Part shown: one piece after another, positions 53,593-62,203 of the stretch
Layout: every line of letters starts with the position of its first letter
How positions within the stretch are numbered: position 1 is the stretch's first letter
Origin: Pseudogemmobacter sp044142105
GTDB lineage: Bacteria; Pseudomonadota; Alphaproteobacteria; Rhodobacterales; Rhodobacteraceae
NCBI RefSeq assembly: GCF_044142105.1
Contig: NZ_JBGTYM010000003.1
Span: forward strand, 310,001 to 374,000
DNA length: 64,000 nt
Reading direction: 5' to 3'
Position numbers and translations under genes: made by a program
Notes under the pieces: generated by a model
What the model saw: only the letters and a program-made list of their open reading frames with translations
Told to the model about the DNA's origin: nothing
Databases searched by the model: none

Positions 53593-55587
53593 GTGGTCGA
53601 TACCCTATTGCAGGCTCTGACCGAGCTATTAAGCCTGAAGCACCTCGCCTATATGTTCCTGGGCCTGTTTGTGGGCCTGCTGATCGGCATCCTGCCGGCC
53701 CTTGGCGGGATCGCCGGCCTGTCGCTCTTGATCCCGTTCATCTACGGTATGGACCAGGTCTCGGCCCTGGCCATGCTGATCGGTCTTCTGGCGATCATGC
53801 CCACCGGCGACACGTTTTCGTCGATCTTGCTTGGAATTCCGGGCGGATCGTCAAGTCAGGCCACGGTGCTGGATGGCTTCCCGTTGGCCAAGAAGGGCGA
53901 GGCGGCGCGAGCGCTTTCCACGGCTTTCATCTCTTCAATGTTTGGTGGTGTGTTCGGTGCCATTGTTCTGACCGGCTTCGTCTTCATCGCCCGGCCGGTC
54001 ATCCTGGCCTTCGGTTCGGCGGAGCTGTTCATGCTGGCCCTTCTGGGCCTGTCGATGGTGGCGGTCCTGTCCGGGCGCAGCCTGGTGAAGGGGATCGGCG
54101 CCTGCTGCATCGGCCTTGTCATCGGCTCGATCGGCGCTGCGCCTGCGACGGGCGAATTCCGCATGGTCTTTGACATCGAGTATCTCTACGACGGCATCCC
54201 GCTGGTCGTGGTGGGCATGGGCGTTTTCGCCATACCCGAGATCGTCGACCTGATGCGACAGAACCAAGCCATCGCGGGTGAGATGCCCCTGGGCAAGGGC
54301 TGGGGCCGCGGAATCCGCGACTGGGCCAACAACTGGTTCCTGTCGCTGCGCTGCTCGGCCGTGGGCTGCATCGTCGGGGTAATTCCGGGTCTGGGCGGAT
54401 CGGTCGTGGACTGGATCGCCTATGGCCATGCCGTGCAAACGACCAAGGACACGTCGCAATTCGGCAAGGGCGATATCCGCGGCGTCATCGCGCCGGAAAG
54501 TGCCAATAACGCGATGACCGGTGGGGCCATGCTGCCCACGATCCTGTTCGGCATTCCCGGCTCGGGCTCGATGGCGGTCTTCCTGGGCTGCATGGTGCTG
54601 ATCGGGATCGAGCCCGGCCCCTCGATGGTCACGACCGACCTGCATCTGACCTATACGATGATCTGGTCTCTGGCTCTGGCCAATATCTTCGGCGCGCTGG
54701 CCTGCGTCTTGCTGGCCCGCCCGATTGCCGGCCTGACCAAGGTGCCGTTCCAGTACATGGCGCCCTTCCTGATCGTGATGATCGCCTTCGCGGCCTTCCA
54801 GTCCACGCGGTCGATCGACGACCTGATCGCCCTGCTGATCCTCGGCTGTGTCGGCGTGCTGATGAAGCGCTTCGGCTGGTCGCGCCCGGCGCTGTTGATC
54901 GGCTACGTTCTGGCGCCGCAGGCCGAAACCTTCCTCTATCAGGCGGTGCAGTTCAACGGCTGGTCCTTCCTGGGTCGCCCGGGGGTGATCATCATTGGCG
55001 TGCTGACGCTGGCCTCGATCTATTTCGGCCTGCGCAACCGCGTGGACGAGCATGGTCAGGTCGGCCCGGTGCAGGATAATGTGCCGGACGTGCCGCAGCT
55101 CAAGGCGCATCTGCCCCAGATCGGCTTTGCGGCGGTGGTGCTGGCGGCCATGGGCTTCGCGCTGGTCGACTCCTTGCAGCACGACTTCTTGGGCAAGGTC
55201 TTCCCGCTGTCGGTCTCGATCGTCGGTCTGGTGATTGTCGGAGTGCTCCTTTGGGAGCTCTGGGCCGGCAAGCCGGGGCACCACTCGCATTTCGATGCCG
55301 AACTGACCGGCGAACATGTCGGCAAGGACGGCGTCCACGGAATGTGGTCGGGCCTTGGCTGGCTGGCGGCTCTGGTCGTGTTGTCGACGCTGGTGGGCTT
55401 TGTCCTGGGAGTGACGCTGTTCTTCCTGGCCTTCATGCGGCTCCGGGCCGGTGCAAGCTGGTTCCGCAGCATCCACATGACGGCCTGGGCCGTGGGCGGG
55501 ATCGTTCTGGCCGCCTGGCTGCTGACGCTGAACTTCCCGTCGGGCCTGCTGCAATCGCTGGTGCATCTGCCCTGGCCGCTGCGCTGA
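53593..55587 (+). CDS. Fused TctA-TctB permease of the tripartite tricarboxylate transporter
   Basis: A 664-aa membrane protein. Residues 1-500 are TctA, with LLIGILPALGGIAGLSLLIP, the duplicated half-motif SSILLGIPGGSSSQATVLDG, PESANNAMTGGAMLPTILFG and a DDLIALLILGCVGVLMKRFG segment. Residues ~510-664 form a second helix group that looks like TctB (QIGFAAVVLAAMGFALVDSL, then four helices). TctA and TctB are usually separate genes (~500 and ~150 aa), so this is a fusion. GTG 53593 follows GGGAGTTCCCTCC. It transports the TctC ligand with a cation. Confidence 0.88.
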   Translation: MVDTLLQALTELLSLKHLAYMFLGLFVGLLIGILPALGGIAGLSLLIPFIYGMDQVSALAMLIGLLAIMPTGDTFSSILLGIPGGSSSQATVLDGFPLAKKGEAARALSTAFISSMFGGVFGAIVLTGFVFIARPVILAFGSAELFMLALLGLSMVAVLSGRSLVKGIGACCIGLVIGSIGAAPATGEFRMVFDIEYLYDGIPLVVVGMGVFAIPEIVDLMRQNQAIAGEMPLGKGWGRGIRDWANNWFLSLRCSAVGCIVGVIPGLGGSVVDWIAYGHAVQTTKDTSQFGKGDIRGVIAPESANNAMTGGAMLPTILFGIPGSGSMAVFLGCMVLIGIEPGPSMVTTDLHLTYTMIWSLALANIFGALACVLLARPIAGLTKVPFQYMAPFLIVMIAFAAFQSTRSIDDLIALLILGCVGVLMKRFGWSRPALLIGYVLAPQAETFLYQAVQFNGWSFLGRPGVIIIGVLTLASIYFGLRNRVDEHGQVGPVQDNVPDVPQLKAHLPQIGFAAVVLAAMGFALVDSLQHDFLGKVFPLSVSIVGLVIVGVLLWELWAGKPGHHSHFDAELTGEHVGKDGVHGMWSGLGWLAALVVLSTLVGFVLGVTLFFLAFMRLRAGASWFRSIHMTAWAVGGIVLAAWLLTLNFPSGLLQSLVHLPWPLR

Positions 55588-55597
55588 GACGGCACTA

Positions 55598-55620
55598 GGC
55601 CCGCGCAGCAAGCGCGGGCC
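55598..55620 (+). terminator. Hairpin after the Tct permease gene
   Basis: A perfect 9-bp GC stem (55598-55606 with 55612-55620) and 5-nt loop, followed by a pyrimidine-rich CCATTTCCCTTTCTTT. Terminator-like, probably partial, separating transporter from catabolic genes. Confidence 0.6.
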
Positions 55621-55647
55621 CATTTCCCTTTCTTTCAGGAGGTCGGA

Positions 55648-56739
55648 ATGACCCAGACAGCGATCCCCTTTCATTTCTTTCGTGGCGGCACCTCGCGCGG
55701 TCCCTATTTCAGGCGCGAGCATCTGCCCCAGGACCCCGAAGCACTTGCGCGCGTGCTCGTCTCGGCCCTTGGCTCGGGTCAGGCGCTGAACATCGATGGC
55801 ATCGGCGGCGGCGCCGCCGTCACCACCAAGGTTGCGATGCTGTCGGCCTCCGAGACGAATGACGCCGACATCGACTATTTCTTTGCCCAGGTCAGCGTCG
55901 AAGACGGCAAGGTCGATTTCAAGCCGACCTGCGGCAACATCCTGTCGGGCGTCGGGCCCGCAGCAGTCGAGATGGGGCTGATCGCGCCGCAGGGCGATGT
56001 GACACGGATCCGGATCCGGTCTGTCAACACCGGCGCCAAGGTCGAGGCGGTTGTGCGGACACCGGGGGGACAGGTCGAATACGCGGGCGACGCGGCCATT
56101 GACGGTGTTCCCGGGACTGCGGCGCCAGTCTATCTGAATTTCATGGACGTTGTCGGCGCGGCCACGGGTGCGCTTCTGCCGACCGGCAACCTGCGTGATG
56201 TGATCGATGGGATCGAGGTCACCTGCATGGACGTGGCCATGCCCGTCGTTGTGGCCCGCGCCGCTGATTTCGGCCTGACCGGCGTCGAGACTGCCGAAGA
56301 GCTGGACGCCAACAGCGCCTTCTTCGCCCGGATGGAGCCGATCCGGCTAGAGGCCGGGCGTCGCATGGGCATGGGCGATGTCGCCAATTCGGTCACGCCG
56401 AAATTCGCGGTCTTGGCGCCGCCGCAGCATGGCGGCACGATCACGGCCCGGTATTTCATGCCGTGGAAATGCCATCCGACGATGGCGGTGACCGGGGCAC
56501 AATGCCTCGCCTCCTGCGTCCTGACGCCGGGCACTGTGGCCGAAGGGCTGTTCACGCCACCCGAGGGCGCGCCTGCGCTGGTCCTGATCGAGCATCCATC
56601 GGGCGCCATTGATGTGACAGTCGACTACGAGACAGGCAAGGACGGGTTCACGCTGAAGTCGGCGGGCCTGTTGCGCACGGCGCGCCTTCTTGCACGCGGC
56701 GAGGTGATGGTTCCTCACGCGGTCTGGGACGGCAGGTGA
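55648..56739 (+). CDS. prpF: PrpF-family isomerase (methylaconitate/oxalomesaconate-type)
   Basis: A 363-aa protein with the duplicated diaminopimelate-epimerase-like fold of PrpF. It has FFRGGTSRGPYFRREHLP at the N-terminus, IDGIGGGAAVTTKVAMLS, the conserved cysteine in KPTCGNILSGVGP and a second half ending VLIEHPSGAIDVTVDYETG. PrpF enzymes move the double bond of (methyl)aconitate-like acids. AGGAGG precedes ATG 55648. In a Tct/Tcu context it likely isomerises an aconitate-type intermediate. Its gene ends in an overlap with the next. Confidence 0.88.
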   Translation: MTQTAIPFHFFRGGTSRGPYFRREHLPQDPEALARVLVSALGSGQALNIDGIGGGAAVTTKVAMLSASETNDADIDYFFAQVSVEDGKVDFKPTCGNILSGVGPAAVEMGLIAPQGDVTRIRIRSVNTGAKVEAVVRTPGGQVEYAGDAAIDGVPGTAAPVYLNFMDVVGAATGALLPTGNLRDVIDGIEVTCMDVAMPVVVARAADFGLTGVETAEELDANSAFFARMEPIRLEAGRRMGMGDVANSVTPKFAVLAPPQHGGTITARYFMPWKCHPTMAVTGAQCLASCVLTPGTVAEGLFTPPEGAPALVLIEHPSGAIDVTVDYETGKDGFTLKSAGLLRTARLLARGEVMVPHAVWDGR

Positions 56740-57701
56740 AAGTTCATATCCTCGACGACTGGGCGGATAGCCTCCGGCATCTTCCCTGCTTCGCGGCATT
56801 GGCAGGACATGAGGTCACTGTCTGGACCGACCGGGCCGAAGGCGCAGACCTTAAGGCGCGCCTTCGGGACGCAGAGGCGATTTGCCTGTTCCGCGAAAGG
56901 ACGCGCATCACCGCCGATCTGATTGGGGCATTGCCGTCGCTGCGGCTGGTTTCGGGGCGTGGCGCCTGGCCGCATGTCGACGTGGCGGCCTGTGCAGCGC
57001 GCGGCGTTGCCTTTTCAAGCCACCGCCCGCCCGAGGCGCCGAACCATGCGGCGGCCGAGCTGACCTGGGCGCTGATCCTTGCGGCGCTGCGCGATCTTCC
57101 GGGGCAAATCGCCCGGGCGAAGGCCGGGCTCTGGCAACACGGGATCGGGCGCAGCCTGCGCGGCCGGACCGTCGCGATCTATGGACATGGCCGGATCGGC
57201 AAGCTGGTTGCCAATTGCGCTACCGCCTTCGGAGCGCGGGTGATCTGGTGGGGCTCTGAGGCCGGAAGGGCGCGCGCGGCCCTTGAGGGCGGCGAAGTGC
57301 CGGAGAGTCGTGCGGCCTTCTTCGCCCAGGCCGAGATCCTGACGCTGCACTTACGCTTGACGCCGGAGACGCAAGCTATCGTGACTGCGGCAGATCTGGC
57401 GCTTATGCCGCCACGCGCGATCCTGGTGAATACAGCCCGGGCGGGGTTGATCGCGCCCGGCGCGCTGCTGGCCGGGCTGGAGGCAGGTCGACCCGAAATC
57501 GCGGCTCTGGATGTGTTCGAGAGCGAGCCGCTGACCGACGCGACCGATCCTTTGCTGTCTCATCCGAGGGTGATCGCCACCCCGCATATCGGGTTCGTCA
57601 CAGAGGAGGAGCTGGACTTGCAGTTCGCCGATGTCTTCGCGCAGGTCAACGCCTTTGCCGCGGGCCGGCCCCTGCATCTGGTTGGCCCGGGGGCGCTCTG
57701 A
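56736..57701 (+). CDS. D-isomer-specific 2-hydroxyacid dehydrogenase
   Basis: A 321-aa NAD(P)-dependent dehydrogenase. The Rossmann motif is YGHGRIGKLVANC. The catalytic residues sit in VNTARAGLIAPGAL (Arg), LDVFESEPL (Glu) and TPHIGFVT (His). GTG 56736 overlaps the prpF stop (GTGA). It would reduce a 2-keto acid or oxidise a D-2-hydroxy acid from the tricarboxylate pathway. Its last 56 bp overlap, tail to tail, the 3' end of the minus-strand AbrB-type gene. Confidence 0.88.
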   Translation: MKVHILDDWADSLRHLPCFAALAGHEVTVWTDRAEGADLKARLRDAEAICLFRERTRITADLIGALPSLRLVSGRGAWPHVDVAACAARGVAFSSHRPPEAPNHAAAELTWALILAALRDLPGQIARAKAGLWQHGIGRSLRGRTVAIYGHGRIGKLVANCATAFGARVIWWGSEAGRARAALEGGEVPESRAAFFAQAEILTLHLRLTPETQAIVTAADLALMPPRAILVNTARAGLIAPGALLAGLEAGRPEIAALDVFESEPLTDATDPLLSHPRVIATPHIGFVTEEELDLQFADVFAQVNAFAAGRPLHLVGPGAL

Positions 57702-58722
57702 CGCCCATCAGCCGCGCCGCCACTGGCGCCCCAAGGATCACGATGACCAGCCGGGTCAGGTGATGCAGGATCACGAAGCCAAGGTCGGCCCCGGCAACAA
57801 GCGCCAGCACCGTCATTTCCGCCTGACCACCGGGCGCGAAGGCAAGAAAGCCCTCAATCGGTTGGGCAAGTCCGCTGAGCGTCACGATCTCGGTGAAAAC
57901 GGCCGCAAGGGCGGCAAGCAGCAGCACGAAGGCCAGCCCTGAGAGGATGAAGCTGCGCAGTTCCCGGAAGGTCACGCCCACATATTGCACGCCAATGCCA
58001 ATGCCGATGAAGAATTGCGCGGCCCAGACCGCCTCGGCCGGCGGGCGGCTGTGGATCAACCCGCCCAAAGACAGGGCCGCAGTCAGGATCATCGGGCCAA
58101 GGATCGTCGCACCGAAAAGGCCGATCCGCTCGGCTCCCTTCCAGCCGATCAGCGCAGCAGCGGCCATGAGCAGGATTTCCAGCGCCGGAAGATCGCGCAG
58201 CGGCGCGCCGACCGCACCGGTCAGCCCGGCGCCATAGAAGACCGCCAGGATCATCGGGGCCAAGGTGACGATGACCAGGACACGCGTTGCATGGATCAGC
58301 GCCAGGGCGCGGCCGTCGCCGCCGGCCTCGGTGCCGAAGATCACCATGTCCTGAAGTCCGCCGGGCATGGCCGCATACCAGGCGGTCACCGGATCGTAGC
58401 CCAGGCGGCGGAAGAAGGGCACACCAACCAGCCCGATCAGCACGACATAGAGCGGCACCAGCGCCACGCTGCCCGCCATCTGCGGAATGCGGGCGACGAC
58501 TTCGGGGGTGATCGAGGCGCCGACCGCGACGCCCAGGATCGTGCGCGCAAGGATCGAGACCGTGCCCATCCCCTTGAGTGGCGCCCCCGCCAGCGCCGCG
58601 ATCAGGCAGGCCGACATCGGCCCGAACAGGAATGGCAGTGGCAGGCCCGCAAGGTGGAACAGCGCGGTCCCCAGCAAGGCCAATGCCAGTGTCCCGAAAC
58701 GGTGCAGCATCGACATGGGCAT
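57646..58722 (-). CDS. AbrB-family (AbrB_dup) membrane protein, putative transporter
   Basis: A 358-aa protein with ~10 hydrophobic helices in two repeats. Each repeat is marked by a Pro/Gly-rich reentrant-like segment (GLPLPFLFGPMSACLIAAL in the first half, GWKGAERIGLFGATILGPMI in the second) and the motifs YAAMPGGLQDMVIFG and FAPGGQAEMTVLAL. Despite the AbrB name this is a membrane family, not a DNA-binding protein. AAGGAGAACAGTC precedes ATG 58722. Divergent from the GntR gene, it may be a second carboxylate permease or exporter of the locus. Confidence 0.8.
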   Translation of the reverse strand: MPMSMLHRFGTLALALLGTALFHLAGLPLPFLFGPMSACLIAALAGAPLKGMGTVSILARTILGVAVGASITPEVVARIPQMAGSVALVPLYVVLIGLVGVPFFRRLGYDPVTAWYAAMPGGLQDMVIFGTEAGGDGRALALIHATRVLVIVTLAPMILAVFYGAGLTGAVGAPLRDLPALEILLMAAAALIGWKGAERIGLFGATILGPMILTAALSLGGLIHSRPPAEAVWAAQFFIGIGIGVQYVGVTFRELRSFILSGLAFVLLLAALAAVFTEIVTLSGLAQPIEGFLAFAPGGQAEMTVLALVAGADLGFVILHHLTRLVIVILGAPVAARLMGVRAPPGQPDAGAGPRQRR

Positions 58723-58743
58723 GACTGTTCTCCTTGCATCAAA

Positions 58744-58773
58744 TTGTATCCAACTGTATACGTTCGGATACAA
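58744..58773 (+). promoter_or_regulatory. GntR operator candidate with nested dyads
   Basis: Outer arms TTGTATCC (58744-58751) and GGATACAA (58766-58773) flank an inner TGTATACG core. It lies in the 72-bp gap between divergent AbrB-type and GntR genes. TGTATAC-type cores match FCD-GntR sites. Autoregulation plus control of the transporter is likely. Confidence 0.6.
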
Positions 58774-58794
58774 AAATTGCAAGCGAGTCGCATC

Positions 58795-59463
58795 ATGGCA
58801 GATGACTCTGAAATTCCGCAGGGGCAGGGGGCCTATCGCCGCCTTCTGGACGAGATCCGTGATGGCGCGCTGCCGCCCGGCATGCGGCTGCGCGAAACCG
58901 AACTGGCCGAGCGGCTGGGCATCAGCCGCACCCCCGTGCGTGAGGCCATCCGCCAGCTTGAGGCGGATGGTCTGGTCGTGCATCTGCCGCGTCAGGGCGC
59001 GACGATCCGCAGTCTGGACCATGCCGAAGTGGTCGAGCTGTACGAGATGCGGGCGGTGCTGGAAGGCACGGCGGCCCGGCTGGCGGCGCGGGCCGCCTCG
59101 GACATCGAACTGGCGGAACTGGTGGCGCTGAACGGCGAACTGGCCCAGGCGGCGGTAGGGCCGGAAGCGCGCGAAGCGAACCGGCAATTCCACCGCACGC
59201 TGATCGAGGCGGCGCGCAACCGGTTTCTCGTCAAATCGATGAGTGCCCTGCAGAAAACACTTTTGATCCTGGGTCCGACGACGCTGGCTGAACCCGAACG
59301 GGCGGTTTCGGCGGTCGAGGAACATAGCGCGGTTCTGGCGGCATTGCAAATGCGCAATGGCGCCGCGGCCGAAGCGGCCATGCGCGTGCATGTCGAGGCG
59401 GCGCTGTCGGCCCGGCTGCGCGGCATGCGCGGACGCGAAATTCCCCTGGAGGACGAGGCATGA
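58795..59463 (+). CDS. GntR-family regulator, FCD type (likely tcu/tct locus regulator)
   Basis: A 222-aa regulator with HTH LAERLGISRTPVREAIRQLE and FCD domain (REANRQFHRTLIEAARNRFL). ATG 58795 gives a 15-residue lead before the HTH. The stop overlaps the TcuA start (ATGA), so it is co-translated with the tricarballylate dehydrogenase. In Salmonella the tcu operon uses a LysR protein (TcuR); here a GntR protein takes the place. Confidence 0.9.
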   Translation: MADDSEIPQGQGAYRRLLDEIRDGALPPGMRLRETELAERLGISRTPVREAIRQLEADGLVVHLPRQGATIRSLDHAEVVELYEMRAVLEGTAARLAARAASDIELAELVALNGELAQAAVGPEAREANRQFHRTLIEAARNRFLVKSMSALQKTLLILGPTTLAEPERAVSAVEEHSAVLAALQMRNGAAAEAAMRVHVEAALSARLRGMRGREIPLEDEA

Positions 59464-60866
59464 CGGACTGGCCGCAAACATCCTGGCCCGAGACATTCGA
59501 CCTGGCCGTGGTGGGCGGCGGCAATGCCGCCCTGTGCGCCGCGATCACCGCGGCCGAGGCCGGGGCCAGCGTTCTGGTGCTGGAAGGCGCGCCGAAGCCC
59601 TATCGCGGCGGCAACAGCCGGCACACCCGCAACTTCCGCTGCATGCACCGCGCGCCGATGGACCCGCTGGTCGGCAGCTATGAGGAAGACGAATATTTCC
59701 ACGACCTGATGCTGGTGACCAAGGGCAAGACGGATGAGGGCCTGGCGCGGATGGCGATCCGCTCGTCCGAGGAATGCCTGCCCTGGATGAAGGCGCATGG
59801 CGTGCGCTTCCAGCCCTCGCTGTCGGGCACGCTCAGCCTGGGGCGGACCAATGCCTTCTTCCTGGGCGGCGGCAAGGCGCTAGTGAATGCCTATTACAAC
59901 ACCGCCCAGGATCTGGGGGTGAAGGTCGCCTATGAGGCGCAGGTCACCCATGTGCATCTGGACGGCGACCGGATCACCCATCTTCAGGCCGAGATCGCGG
60001 GCAAGCCGGTGACGGTGCAGGCGCGGGCCTTCGTGCTGGCCTCGGGCGGGCTTCAGGCCGATATCGACTGGCTGGCCCGGGCCTGGGGGCCCTCGGCGCG
60101 CAATTTCTTGATCCGCGGCACGCCCTACAATCGCGGCGTCGTCTTGCGCGACATGCTGGATCAGGGCGCGGAATCGGTCGGCGATCCGACCCAGTGCCAT
60201 GCCGTGGCCATCGACGGGCGGGCCCCGAAATACGATGGCGGCATCGTCACCCGGCTGGACTGCGTGCCGTTTTCGATCGTGCTGAACCAGAAGGGCGAGC
60301 GCTTCTATGACGAGGGCGAGGATGTCTGGCCCAAGCGCTATGCGATCTGGGGGCGGCTGGTCGCGGCCCAGCCCGATCAGGTCGGCTATGCGCTGATCGA
60401 CGCCAAGTCGATCGACCTGTTCATGCCCTCGGTCTTTCCGCCGGTAAAGGCCGACACGATCGAGGAACTGGCGGCGAAGATGGGCCTGGATCCGCAGGCG
60501 GTGCGCCGCACGGTCGACGGGTTCAACGCCGCCTGCCGCCCCGGCAAATTCCACCCGACCGAGCTGGACGGGCTGCGCACCGAAGGGCTGGACATCGCCA
60601 AGACCAACTGGGCGCGGCCGCTGGATACGGCGCCCTTCTATGGCTACCAGCTGCGCCCCGGCGTGACCTTCACCTATCTGGGCCTGAAGGTCGATGCCCG
60701 GGCCCAGGTTCACGGCCCCGGCGGCCCGATCCGCAACCTTTGGGCGGCCGGAGAGATCATGGCCGGCTCGATCCTGGGCCAGGGCTATCTTGCCGGCTTC
60801 GGCATGACCATCGGCACCGTCTTCGGACGCATCGCGGGCAAGGAGGCCGCCGCCCATGTCGCTTGA
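59460..60866 (+). CDS. tcuA: FAD-dependent tricarballylate dehydrogenase
   Basis: A 468-aa flavoprotein of the fumarate reductase/succinate dehydrogenase flavoprotein family. The FAD site is LAVVGGGNAALCAAITAAEA. The TcuA-type stretch YRGGNSRHTRNFRCMHRAP and the C-terminal AAGEIMAGSILGQGYLAGFG are present. TcuA oxidises tricarballylate to cis-aconitate, passing electrons to TcuB. It overlaps GntR by 4 bp and tcuB by 11 bp. Family assignment is strong. Related dehydrogenases for other tricarboxylates cannot be excluded. Confidence 0.9.
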   Translation: MTDWPQTSWPETFDLAVVGGGNAALCAAITAAEAGASVLVLEGAPKPYRGGNSRHTRNFRCMHRAPMDPLVGSYEEDEYFHDLMLVTKGKTDEGLARMAIRSSEECLPWMKAHGVRFQPSLSGTLSLGRTNAFFLGGGKALVNAYYNTAQDLGVKVAYEAQVTHVHLDGDRITHLQAEIAGKPVTVQARAFVLASGGLQADIDWLARAWGPSARNFLIRGTPYNRGVVLRDMLDQGAESVGDPTQCHAVAIDGRAPKYDGGIVTRLDCVPFSIVLNQKGERFYDEGEDVWPKRYAIWGRLVAAQPDQVGYALIDAKSIDLFMPSVFPPVKADTIEELAAKMGLDPQAVRRTVDGFNAACRPGKFHPTELDGLRTEGLDIAKTNWARPLDTAPFYGYQLRPGVTFTYLGLKVDARAQVHGPGGPIRNLWAAGEIMAGSILGQGYLAGFGMTIGTVFGRIAGKEAAAHVA

Positions 60867-61962
60867 CCTGACCCCCACCGCCCCGCTTCTGTCGGCCACC
60901 GGCGAAGCGCGCCGCCAGATCGAGATCTGCAATGCCTGCCGCTATTGCGAGGGCTTCTGCTCGGTCTTTCCGGCGATGACCCGGCAGAAGGCCTTTGCCG
61001 ATGGCGACCTGACGCAGCTGGCGAACCTGTGCCACAACTGTCGCGGCTGCTATTACGCCTGCCAATATACCGCGCCGCATGAATTCGCGCTGAACATCCC
61101 GGCGGCCTTGGCCGAGGTGCGGGTGGAAAGCTGGGAAAGGCTGGCGCGGCCGCAGGCGCTGGCGCGGCTGTTCCAAAGCCATGGCGTGGCGATGGCGGGG
61201 CTCTTGGTGGCGGCGCTGGCGGGGTTCTTCTGGGCGCTGGCGGCGCTGAAGCCCCTGGCGGGCGCGGGCTTCTATGCCCATCTGGCGCATAACACGCTGG
61301 TGGCGATCTTCGTGCCGGCCTTCCTGCTGCCCCTGGCGCTGATCGCGCTGTCGCTGCGCGACTATTGGCGCGAGGTCGGCGGCGGCCGCGTGCGCCTGGC
61401 GCATCTGCTGCAGGCGATGGACAGTGCCGCGCGGATGAAGAACCTGTCGGGCGGCCATGGCGAGGGCTGCAACTTCGAGAAGGGCGACCGCTTCAGCGAC
61501 CGCCGCCGGCTGTTCCACCAGTTGATGATGTACGGCTTTCTTCTGTGCTTCGCGTCAACCGCCAGCGGCACGGTGATGCATTATGCCTTTGGCTGGGAAG
61601 CGCCCTATCCGCTGTTCTCGCTGCCCAAGCTTCTGGGCGTGCCGGGCGGGGTGATGATGCTGGCGGGGGCGGCGGGGCTGGCGCTGCTGAAGCTGCGGGC
61701 CGATCCGGCGCTGGGGGCCCGGCGGGTCTGGGGCGGCGAGATGGCCTTCATCCTGCTTCTGGGCTTCGTCGCGCTCACTGGCCTTGCGCTTTATGCAGCC
61801 ACCGGCACGGGTGCGGTCGGACCGCTTCTGGCGATCCACCTGGCGTCGGTGATGGTGCTGTTCCTGCTTATGCCCTTTTCCAAGATGGTGCATGGCTTCT
61901 TCCGGCTGGCCGCGCTGGTAGCCGAGGCCGGCAAACCGGCACCCGTCGGCGGGGCGGAATAG
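60856..61962 (+). CDS. tcuB: TcuB, iron-sulfur membrane electron carrier for TcuA
   Basis: A 368-aa protein. Two cysteine clusters at the N-terminus, CNACRYCEGFC and CHNCRGCYYAC, ligate iron-sulfur centres. After residue ~105, six hydrophobic helices with membrane-embedded histidines form a cytochrome-b-like module. TcuB reoxidises TcuA and delivers electrons to the quinone pool. The start overlaps tcuA by 11 bp, ensuring paired synthesis. The usual transporter TcuC (MFS) is absent; the Tct system probably replaces it. Confidence 0.92.
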   Translation: MSLDLTPTAPLLSATGEARRQIEICNACRYCEGFCSVFPAMTRQKAFADGDLTQLANLCHNCRGCYYACQYTAPHEFALNIPAALAEVRVESWERLARPQALARLFQSHGVAMAGLLVAALAGFFWALAALKPLAGAGFYAHLAHNTLVAIFVPAFLLPLALIALSLRDYWREVGGGRVRLAHLLQAMDSAARMKNLSGGHGEGCNFEKGDRFSDRRRLFHQLMMYGFLLCFASTASGTVMHYAFGWEAPYPLFSLPKLLGVPGGVMMLAGAAGLALLKLRADPALGARRVWGGEMAFILLLGFVALTGLALYAATGTGAVGPLLAIHLASVMVLFLLMPFSKMVHGFFRLAALVAEAGKPAPVGGAE

Positions 61963-61991
61963 CAATCGGCGAGCCGAGGCAGGATCACCGC

Positions 61992-62141
61992 ATGATCAAG
62001 AGACGTGTCCAGGCGAGCGTCGCCGCGCAGGCCGTCCTGGACATTCTTGCGCCGCAGCTTCTGGCGGCTACCCTGTCGGATGCCCTTGGCCTGACCGATG
62101 TGAAGTTCCGCTATCGCCAGAGCGATACCAAGATCGCCTGA
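61992..62141 (+). CDS. Small hypothetical protein (49 aa)
   Basis: A short frame starting MIKRRVQASVAAQAVLDIL and ending RQSDTKIA, 29 bp after tcuB. I recognise no family. The start has only a weak purine run (GAGGCAGGATCACCGC) ahead of it. It may be a real small protein or part of a decayed gene. Confidence 0.3.
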   Translation: MIKRRVQASVAAQAVLDILAPQLLAATLSDALGLTDVKFRYRQSDTKIA

Positions 62142-62203
62142 CACGCGGTGCCTCCATTCAGACCAGGTACGGAAGTTTGTGGCGCTGCAGACCGCGTCGC
62201 GGG

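Noticed and set aside
57646..58722. AbrB-type DNA-binding regulator
   Set aside because: The product is a ~10-helix membrane protein. The family name AbrB_dup is misleading.
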